From NCBI RefSeq assembly GCF_003387575.1, contig NZ_QUAB01000024.1, positions 1 to 35,763 of the forward strand: a stretch of DNA of 35,763 bases, given 5' to 3'. The position numbers and the translations under genes were made by a program. The stretch comes from Microbacterium bovistercoris (GTDB lineage: Bacteria > Actinomycetota > Actinomycetes > Actinomycetales > Microbacteriaceae). The notes under the pieces were generated by a model. The model saw only the letters and a list, made by a program, of their open reading frames with translations. It searched no databases and had not been told where the DNA came from. Below are positions 30,018 through 35,763 of this stretch, piece by piece; the first letter of the stretch is position 1; each line of letters starts with the position of its first letter.

Positions 30018-31559
30018 TTACGTTCCCGGTAACAGTTCTTCCTCTGCCGCGATCATCTCCACCACCGTGTCGACCGTGATACCCGGCCCGTTGCTCAGCT
30101 CGCCGATCTTCTGCCTGTCCTTCAGCACGAGGATGCGGTCGCTCAGACGCACGACCTCCTCCAGTTCCGACGAGATGAAGACCACGGCGACACCGTCGGC
30201 GGCGAGCTGTGCGATGCGGCGCTGGATCTCGAGCTTGGCCGCGATGTCGATACCCCGTGTCGGCTCGTCGAGGATCAGTACGTGCGGGCGCACCGCGAGC
30301 GCGCGTGCGAGCAGTACCTTCTGCTGCGTGCCGCCGGAGAGCAGTTCGGCGGGGCGGTCGAGGTCGTCCGGGTCGAGGTGCAGGGCTTCGACGTAGGTGT
30401 CGATCAGCGCCGTCGCCTCCGCCGGCGAGAGCGGACGCGACCATCCTCGAAGCGCCTGGATCGACAGCACGATGTTCTCCCGCGCGGTCAGCCCGGGGAT
30501 GATGCCGTCCGTGCGGCGACTCTCGGTGGTCATGGCGATGCGTTGCCGCAGCGCCGCCGACGGACTGCGCAGGTCGACGCGCTCGCCGTCCACCCAGATC
30601 TCGCCGCTGTCGGTGCGCGCCGCGCCGGCGAGCACCGAAGCCAGCTCGGTGCGTCCGGAGCCGCGCAGTCCGGCCAGCCCGATGATCTCCCCGCGCTGCA
30701 GCTCCACATCGGTGCGGTCCAGCTCGCCACGGCGCCCGACATCCGCGGCACGCAGCGCCGGCAGCCCGTCCATGACGTAATGATGCGCCTGACGCTGCGA
30801 CCGCAGAGCACGCAGGCTCTCGATGTCCTTGCCGAGCATCTGGGAGATCAGGTCGGTGCGATCCAGGTCGCGCGTCGCGTTCTCGCCGATCCGCCGACCG
30901 CCTCGCAGCACGGTCATCCGGTCGCTGATGGCGAAGGCCTGCTCGAGGAAGTGCGACACGAACAGAATGGCGACGCCGCGCTCGCGGAGACCCCGGATCA
31001 CGCGCATGAGCATGTCGACCTCGGCCTGGTCCAGGCTCGACGTCGGCTCGTCCAGCACGAGCACCCGCGGGTCGTCGACGACGGCGCGCGCCAAGGCGAC
31101 GAGCTGCTTCTGCGCGGGGGACAGCAGCGACAGCGGGATGCGCGGATCGAGATCGTCCAGCCCCAGCCTGGACAGTGCCGCAGCCGCATCCGCACGGGTG
31201 CGCCGCCAGGAGATCCCGAGCCGCCCACGACGCTCACGACCCAGCATGACGTTCTCAGCGACGCTGAGATTCGGCGCCAGCTGCGTCTCCTGGAACACCG
31301 TCGCGACGCCGGCGGCGCGGGCATCGGCCACGCCGGTGAACCGGCGCTCCTCTCCCGCGACCCGCACGATGCCGCTCACCGGCTCGCACGTGCCGGTGAG
31401 CACGGCGATCAGCGTGGACTTGCCCGCGCCGTTCTCGCCCATCACCGCATGCACCTCGCCGGGGAACAGCCGGAAGTCGACGTCGTCGAGGGCGCGCACA
31501 CCGGGGAACTCGACCGTGATCCCCTCGAGCTCGACGATGGGCGAGGGGCCCGTCATCAC
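30018..31559 (-). CDS. Second sugar ABC ATP-binding protein, without own permease
   Basis: Double-cassette ATPase of 513 residues, close in layout to the product of 27175-28794: Walker A GENGAGKSTLI (41-51), N-terminal signature LSPAQKQLVALARAVV, Walker B VLVLDEPTSSLD, then LRGSGRTELASVLAG and LSGGTQQKVLLARALAV with VLILDEPTRGID. No permease or binding protein of its own lies beside it. It is translationally coupled to the LacI gene upstream (GTGA at 31556-31559; ATG at 31556 is an alternative start). It may serve the YtfT/YjfF permeases as an alternative motor or work with permeases elsewhere. Its last codons contain the TGTTACCG operator at 30021-30034. Confidence 0.9.
   Translation of the reverse strand: MMTGPSPIVELEGITVEFPGVRALDDVDFRLFPGEVHAVMGENGAGKSTLIAVLTGTCEPVSGIVRVAGEERRFTGVADARAAGVATVFQETQLAPNLSVAENVMLGRERRGRLGISWRRTRADAAAALSRLGLDDLDPRIPLSLLSPAQKQLVALARAVVDDPRVLVLDEPTSSLDQAEVDMLMRVIRGLRERGVAILFVSHFLEQAFAISDRMTVLRGGRRIGENATRDLDRTDLISQMLGKDIESLRALRSQRQAHHYVMDGLPALRAADVGRRGELDRTDVELQRGEIIGLAGLRGSGRTELASVLAGAARTDSGEIWVDGERVDLRSPSAALRQRIAMTTESRRTDGIIPGLTARENIVLSIQALRGWSRPLSPAEATALIDTYVEALHLDPDDLDRPAELLSGGTQQKVLLARALAVRPHVLILDEPTRGIDIAAKLEIQRRIAQLAADGVAVVFISSELEEVVRLSDRILVLKDRQKIGELSNGPGITVDTVVEMIAAEEELLPGT
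30021..30034. promoter_or_regulatory. Second TGTTACCG-type operator, overlapping the end of the orphan ATPase gene
   Basis: CGTTCCCGGTAACA (reverse TGTTACCGGGAACG) differs by one base from the operator at 29963-29976, centre to centre 58 bp. It lies upstream of the transporter -35 box and inside the last ATPase codons (ELLPGT-stop). Confidence 0.6.
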
Positions 31560-32575
31560 CGGACCTCCCGCGGTGGCGCCGAGGAGGCCCGCGGCACCAG
31601 CTCAGTGGGAATGCGCGTCAGCGTGGGTATCGCGCGGCCCTCGATCGCGGCGCGCAGCATCTCGACGACCGACGTGCCCAGCGCATGGAAGTCCTGCCGC
31701 ACCGTGGTCAGCGGCGGCAGGAAGTGCTTCGCGAGCGGGATGTCGTCGAAGCCGACGATGCTCAGGTCGCGCGGCACCTCGAAGCCCTTGTCGTGCAGGC
31801 CGTGGATCAGGCCGATCGCCATGTCGTCATTGGCGACGAAGATCGCCGTGTAATCGGGCAACCGGGTCAGCCCCATAGCGAAGTCGTAGGTGAAGTCGGG
31901 CGTCCAGTCGCCTACGACGATCGGTCGCTCTCGGATGCCCCAGGACTTCGCTCTGCTGTGGAACGCGCGCTCGCGCGCGCGGGCGTCCAGCCAGTCGAGA
32001 GGACCGGCGATGTGCAGGATGTCACGGTGCCCCAGCGCGACGAGGTGGTCGACGACGAGCGTGGTACCGGCCTGCTGGTCGATGGAGACCGTGAGGAAGG
32101 TGGGGTCGGCATCGGCCTTGACCACGAGCATCGGCACGCTCAGCGAGATGCGACGCAGCGCCGCGACCGAGGACGAGCGCGGGGCGATCACGCACAGGGC
32201 GTCGACCCCCTGCGTGACGAGGTTGTCGACGGCCTCCTGCGGTGTGAGGCCGTCACCCTCGTGCAGCGCGATGGTGGTGATCGAGTAGTCGGCGGCGCGG
32301 GCGGCCAGTTCGACGGCGCGCAGCACGCTGGTCGGCCCGAACGACACCGGGCTCTCGATGATCACGCCGATGCGCCGCGTGCGCTGCGTGGCGAGTGCGC
32401 GGGCGACGAGATTGGGCCGGTAGTCGAGCTCCTCGATCGCCTCGAGCACACGGCGCCGGGTGTCGGGCTTGATGTTCGGGTGGTCGTTGAGCACCCGGGA
32501 CACCGTCATGTGGGACACACCGGCGATCTCCGCCACCTGACGGATGCCGGGCTTGTCAGAGCCGACGTTCGCCAT
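31556..32575 (-). CDS. LacI family regulator of the furanose transporter
   Basis: A 339-residue LacI protein. The DNA-binding domain is IRQVAEIAGVSHMTVSRVLNDHPNIKPDTRRRVLEAIEELDYRPNLVARALATQRTRRIGVI (about 11-73). The sugar domain shows GHRDILHIAGPLDWLDARARERAF and IFVANDDMAIGLIHGLHDKGFEVPRDLSIVGFDDIPLAKHFLPPLTTVRQDF. ATG 32575 has GGAGG 5 bases upstream. Its own promoter is overlapped by TGTTACCGAGCACA. Near-identical sites precede the transporter operon, which implies autoregulation and control of that operon. The effector sugar is unknown; an arabinose- or galactofuranose-derived sugar would suit the context. Confidence 0.92.
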   Translation of the reverse strand: MANVGSDKPGIRQVAEIAGVSHMTVSRVLNDHPNIKPDTRRRVLEAIEELDYRPNLVARALATQRTRRIGVIIESPVSFGPTSVLRAVELAARAADYSITTIALHEGDGLTPQEAVDNLVTQGVDALCVIAPRSSSVAALRRISLSVPMLVVKADADPTFLTVSIDQQAGTTLVVDHLVALGHRDILHIAGPLDWLDARARERAFHSRAKSWGIRERPIVVGDWTPDFTYDFAMGLTRLPDYTAIFVANDDMAIGLIHGLHDKGFEVPRDLSIVGFDDIPLAKHFLPPLTTVRQDFHALGTSVVEMLRAAIEGRAIPTLTRIPTELVPRASSAPPREVR

Positions 32576-32603
32576 GCGCACCTCCGTCGACCCGCCTTCC
32601 GAG

Positions 32604-32633
32604 ATGTTACCGAGCACAGGCAGGCCGCTGCAA
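32604..32633 (-). promoter_or_regulatory. Promoter and operator of the second LacI gene
   Basis: On the minus strand TTGCAG (32628-32633) and TAACAT (32604-32609) are 18 bp apart, with operator TGTTACCGAGCACA at 32605-32618 over the -10 box. The -10 sequence, spacer length and operator offset are the same as at 29962-29991. Confidence 0.7.
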
Positions 32634-32650
32634 TCGGAGGAGGCGCAGGT

Positions 32651-32705
32651 CTCCGCTCGCCGACCGCCCTCCCGGAAGACCGGGATCGACGGTCGACGAG
32701 CGGAG
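32651..32705. terminator. Three-tier hairpin after the GH43 gene
   Basis: CTCCGCTCG (32651-32659) pairs with CGAGCGGAG (32697-32705). CGACC (32661-32665) pairs with GGTCG (32691-32695), and CCCGG (32671-32675) with CCGGG (32680-32684). It starts 11 bp past the GH43 stop and precedes the LacI promoter, so it is a likely terminator. Confidence 0.65.
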
Positions 32706-32715
32706 GCGGACGGGG

Positions 32716-35640
32716 TCAGCCGCAGCGGTGCTCCGCGGTTGAGACCTTCTGCTGCACCTGAACAGACTCACCGCCGACAGTGGCGGTGGCTGTCACGATC
32801 ACTTCGCCCGGTGGCACATCCGCCCGGCGCGTGTTGATCGCCGCGGAGGCGTCAGCGCCGGGCGTCACGACGCCCAGCTCGCGGTCCCCGTACTCCGAGG
32901 ACACCGTGAACACTGCATCCACCGCATCGCCGTTGGTGATCTTCACCGTGCGGTGCACGAACTTGCCCGCGACACAGCGATCCGTGACGTCCACCGAGAA
33001 CACGATCGCCGGCGTCTCTCGAAGCGTGCCGAGACGCGCGAGCTGGTAGCTCAGGGCGCGCTCCGGCGCGTCGATCTGGTTCTGCGTGCCGAACGGCGAC
33101 TGCTTCGCGACGCGCGCCTGCTGGAGGACATCCTGCATCGCCGCCCAGGCATCCGCCGGATACTCGCTCTCGACGAGCTCGCCGGCATGCGCGATCGCGG
33201 CATCCAGCGTGCTCTCGTCGAGCGGAAGACCCTGCGCGGTCAGCGTGTCGCTGAGCAGGAAGTGGTCGACGTCGACATGCCCTCCGGTCTGCTTCGTGGC
33301 GTAACTGAACAGCCCGACTCTGTGCCCCATGAAGTGCGTCAGGCCGCCGTCCAGGCGCAGCGGCCCGACCGGCTGGCCCAAACTCTGCCAGGTGACCCCG
33401 TCGAGGCTGTACGAGAACGCGGTGAACAACTGCCCCGGGATGCTCTCGAAGTCGAGATCCGCCTTCAGATGCACCTCGGTCGCGCTCCCGAGCGGAGCGG
33501 TCGCTCCTGGCACGAACCCCTCGACAGCCGCCTGATCGACGGATGCAGCGAACGGCTGCCCGCGGTGCACCACTCCGACGGTGTTCACGCCTCCTGTCCG
33601 CTTCACCGCCACATAGGAGAAATCACGGTTGTACGCCGCAAGCCCCGCCACGTCGCCGTCTTTCATGCCGGACACGTCGAGCTTCGTCTCCACCGACTGA
33701 CGCGGGCCGAACGTGCGCTGCGACAGCGTGTTGCGGGCCTCCTCGAGCCAGGTGAGTTCGCCGCCGTTGCGGTGCTGATATGCGCCGGTGACGACCTTGC
33801 CGTTGGTGAGCCGGAGCCAGCCGTCGCGGTCGGTCAGCGACCAGTAGCGGTTGTCCGGGGCATGGTTCCACTCCCAAGCCAGATCGAGGTTCGAGCCGTT
33901 CGGCGCCACCTCGTCGGGGTGCGGCGCCTCGACCGAGATCGGATGCCCGACCAGCGACGCATCGTCGACCGTGAAGTCCATCAGATGCGTGTCGGGCGCC
34001 TCGGCCGGGTTCGCCGTCCACGTCGTCTCGATGAACAGGCGGGCGTCATCCAGTGGCTGCGACACCGGCACCGTGAACGTGCCGGAGAGCCTTCCCCACT
34101 GTCCACGGGTCAGCGCGGCGGCGGGGGTGACGTTGACGAACTTCGTGCCGGCCCCGCCGTAGCGCACGGTCATCACGAACTGCCTGGTCGCGGGGCTGGC
34201 CGGGTTGTCGTACTTCACCCACGCCGACACCTCGTACTCCACGCCGTGCTGCAGGCGGTCCGTCACGTTCTGCGCCGGACCGGAACCGGTCAGCGTGCGG
34301 CCGGTCACGGCGAGCGCGGATGCTCCGGTGCGGGCGTCCGGCGTCTTCGACAGCGCCGCACCCTCGTTCGAGATCCATCCCGCTGTGCCCTCCGCCTCCG
34401 CATCGGCGTCATCAAGCAGCTCGACTCCGATGAGCGACTCGTCCAGCTGCGGCGGCTGCGGCAGCTCCCACTGCTGGTCCTGGTAGGCACGATGAGGGGC
34501 GTCGTTTCGGAAGTCGTCGGAGGCGACGATGCTCTTCTGCTGCTCGAAGCGCTCCTGCTCAGGCGTGAGCCTGATGGGTTTGGCGAACGCACCGTTCACC
34601 GGCACGACCCCGTTGTCGCCGAACGTCGGCCACCCGTCGTTCCACGTCGCCGGGATGAGCGCGGGGATGCGTCCGATCGGGAACGTGTCGCGGAAGAAGA
34701 ATCCGTACCAGTCGTCTCCGGCGTCGCCGTCGGCCACCGGCACGAGACTGCCCTGCGCGAAGCCGTTCGAGTTCAGCACGCCGCGCGACTCGTACGGCTC
34801 CCCGGCGAGATGACCGAGCAGGCTCCTGGAGCGGAACATCGCGACCTGCCGCCCGCTGGCGGGCCAGGTGATCATCACCACGTAGTAGTAGCCGTCGATG
34901 TAGAACGCCTGGGCCCCCTCGAACAGTCCGCTGCTGCCCACGTACGACTCGCCGGCGTACTCGCCGCGCGGGATGATGTCCGGGTACTCCTGATCGATGG
35001 CGGTCAGATCGTCGTTCAGCCGGACGGCGCTGACTCCGCCGTAGACGATGTACGGGGTACCGCCGTTCGCGTCGTCGAAGAACAGCGAGGGGTCGTGCAG
35101 GCTGCGTCCGAGCGGCGTGCGCTCCCAGGCTCCGTTCTCGATGTCATCGGTGCGGTAGATGTACGCGCCGCCGAGGTTGAGCGAGTTGACCAGCACGTAG
35201 TAGGTGCCGTCGTGGTAGCGGAGCGAGGACGCCCATTGTCCCTGTCCATAGGAGTTGGATCCGTTGCGCAGTGAGTAGGCGTCGCTGACGTCGAGCCGGT
35301 CATAGACGTAGTTGACCGTCTGCCAGTTGACGAGATCGTACGACTTCATGATCGGCGCCCCGGGGCTGAGCTGCATCGTGGTGCTGATCATGTAGTAGAC
35401 GTCGCGACCCTCGTCGTTCTCGGATGCCGGAACGCGCTCGACGCTGACATCCGGGACATCGGCGTTGAGTCCCGGCACGGTGTATGTGCCGTCGCCCTGG
35501 TCGGTCGACGTGTACGAGGGATCGGGGTCCCACTCGTCGGCGGCTTCGGCCGCGTTCGCCGGGACGATGAGCCCCGCGCCCGTCAGCAGCCCGGCCACGG
35601 CGAGCGAGGCGACTCTGGTTCCGCGATTAAGAGGTGACAT
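32716..35640 (-). CDS. Secreted multidomain GH43 glycosidase (arabinofuranosidase/xylosidase type)
   Basis: A 974-residue exported enzyme with signal peptide MSPLNRGTRV...VPANAAEA, cleaved near residue 31-34. The GH43 five-blade domain (about 50-370) shows the base Asp64 in ADVPDVSVERV, the segment VYYMISTTMQLSPGAPIMKSYDLVNW typical of GH43_12-like enzymes, Asp183 in LHDPSLFFDD and acid Glu241 in LFEGAQAFYIDGYYYV. A CBM4/9-like jelly roll follows at about 404-562. Next is a beta-xylosidase C2-like sandwich (LAWEWNHAPDNRYWSLTDRDGWLRL, 580-790), then a helical FIVAR-like segment and a C-terminal Ig-like domain ending VQVQQKVSTAEHRCG. It probably releases arabinofuranosyl or xylosyl units outside the cell. 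AAAGGAG precedes ATG 35640. Confidence 0.9.
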   Translation of the reverse strand: MSPLNRGTRVASLAVAGLLTGAGLIVPANAAEAADEWDPDPSYTSTDQGDGTYTVPGLNADVPDVSVERVPASENDEGRDVYYMISTTMQLSPGAPIMKSYDLVNWQTVNYVYDRLDVSDAYSLRNGSNSYGQGQWASSLRYHDGTYYVLVNSLNLGGAYIYRTDDIENGAWERTPLGRSLHDPSLFFDDANGGTPYIVYGGVSAVRLNDDLTAIDQEYPDIIPRGEYAGESYVGSSGLFEGAQAFYIDGYYYVVMITWPASGRQVAMFRSRSLLGHLAGEPYESRGVLNSNGFAQGSLVPVADGDAGDDWYGFFFRDTFPIGRIPALIPATWNDGWPTFGDNGVVPVNGAFAKPIRLTPEQERFEQQKSIVASDDFRNDAPHRAYQDQQWELPQPPQLDESLIGVELLDDADAEAEGTAGWISNEGAALSKTPDARTGASALAVTGRTLTGSGPAQNVTDRLQHGVEYEVSAWVKYDNPASPATRQFVMTVRYGGAGTKFVNVTPAAALTRGQWGRLSGTFTVPVSQPLDDARLFIETTWTANPAEAPDTHLMDFTVDDASLVGHPISVEAPHPDEVAPNGSNLDLAWEWNHAPDNRYWSLTDRDGWLRLTNGKVVTGAYQHRNGGELTWLEEARNTLSQRTFGPRQSVETKLDVSGMKDGDVAGLAAYNRDFSYVAVKRTGGVNTVGVVHRGQPFAASVDQAAVEGFVPGATAPLGSATEVHLKADLDFESIPGQLFTAFSYSLDGVTWQSLGQPVGPLRLDGGLTHFMGHRVGLFSYATKQTGGHVDVDHFLLSDTLTAQGLPLDESTLDAAIAHAGELVESEYPADAWAAMQDVLQQARVAKQSPFGTQNQIDAPERALSYQLARLGTLRETPAIVFSVDVTDRCVAGKFVHRTVKITNGDAVDAVFTVSSEYGDRELGVVTPGADASAAINTRRADVPPGEVIVTATATVGGESVQVQQKVSTAEHRCG

Positions 35641-35671
35641 GTGTACTCCTTTGAAGACGTGAAGAACGTGT

Positions 35672-35701
35672 GGCGGGGGCCGGCATGCGCCGGCCCCCGC
35701 C
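35672..35701. terminator. Hairpin between tandem glycosidase genes
   Basis: GGCGGGGGCCGGC (35672-35684) pairs perfectly with GCCGGCCCCCGCC (35689-35701), loop ATGC. It lies 11 bp after the stop of the gene at the right edge and 31 bp before the GH43 start. There is no T-run, so partial read-through is possible. Confidence 0.7.
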
Positions 35702-35712
35702 GGATGGGTGAA

Positions 35713-35763
35713 TCAGCCGCAGCGGGATGCCGCGGTCGCGACCTTCTGCTGCACCTGCACCGG
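35713..35763 (-). CDS. C-terminal end of a gene paralogous to the GH43 enzyme
   Basis: Only the last 16 codons are in the window: PVQVQQKVATAASRCG then TGA. This matches the C-terminus of the next gene, SVQVQQKVSTAEHRCG, at nearly every position. The upstream neighbour therefore shares at least the C-terminal domain and is likely another secreted glycosidase of the same locus, in tandem orientation. Nothing can be said about its catalytic domain. Confidence 0.65.
   Translation of the reverse strand, partial: PVQVQQKVATAASRCG

Overview
The window (35,763 bp, GC close to 70 %) looks like chromosomal DNA of a high-GC actinobacterium, most likely Microbacterium or another Microbacteriaceae. The signs are frequent ggatgc/gcatcc hexamers, many leaderless starts, chains of ATGA/GTGA overlapping genes, and gene families typical of that group (ScyD-like propeller, MerR-PP2C, YtfQ-type ABC cassette, GH43/GH27 enzymes). 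No rRNA, tRNA, integrase, transposase or CRISPR array was seen. No gene-free stretch exceeds 300 bases; the longest is 6861-7115.

Left part (1-16.8 kb): acyl-CoA and branched-chain catabolism plus housekeeping genes. A partial Ala/Pro-rich gene at the left edge follows etfBA (electron transfer flavoprotein), which diverges from a MarR regulator. Small genes follow (SRPBCC protein, DUF1905/YdeI protein), then an enoyl-CoA hydratase coupled to an Imm5-like immunity protein. A lower-GC pair (secreted protein plus small membrane protein, 5253-6860) interrupts the catabolic genes. Then comes a tight mmsA - acyl-CoA dehydrogenase - mmsB valine operon. After a possible degenerate RadC-like protein come a MerR-PP2C fusion, a ScyD-like propeller, an unknown protein, a thiolase and an aldo/keto reductase.

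Right part (16.8-35.8 kb): a plant-polysaccharide/L-arabinose locus. On the minus strand, araD-araB-araA-aldose epimerase-GH27 form one operon. It is headed by a LacI operator (23058-23073), with a LacI regulator gene immediately upstream. The GH27 enzyme has the Asp-Ile-Ala-Trp pocket motif expected of a beta-L-arabinopyranosidase rather than an alpha-galactosidase. Beyond an HD-domain gene lies a complete YtfQ-R-T-YjfF-type furanose ABC transporter, then a second orphan sugar ATPase coupled to a second LacI regulator, then a multidomain secreted GH43 enzyme. The tail of a paralogous gene runs off the right edge. The second LacI gene and the transporter share the same promoter/operator design (TTGNNN-N18-TAACAT overlapped by a TGTTACCG..ACA operator). 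The inferred flow is extracellular release of arabinose units, furanose uptake, cytoplasmic arabinopyranoside hydrolysis, mutarotation, then isomerase, kinase and epimerase steps to xylulose-5-phosphate.

Two DNA-level patterns stand out. Several intergenic gaps hold nested palindromes with mirror-symmetric arm and spacer lengths; two 69-bp copies share one layout despite sequence divergence, as do two 62-bp copies. A short dispersed repeat (CCCTGAGCCTGTCGAAGGG core) lies in frame inside or at the ends of mmsA, the epimerase gene and araB, adding extra residues to each protein.
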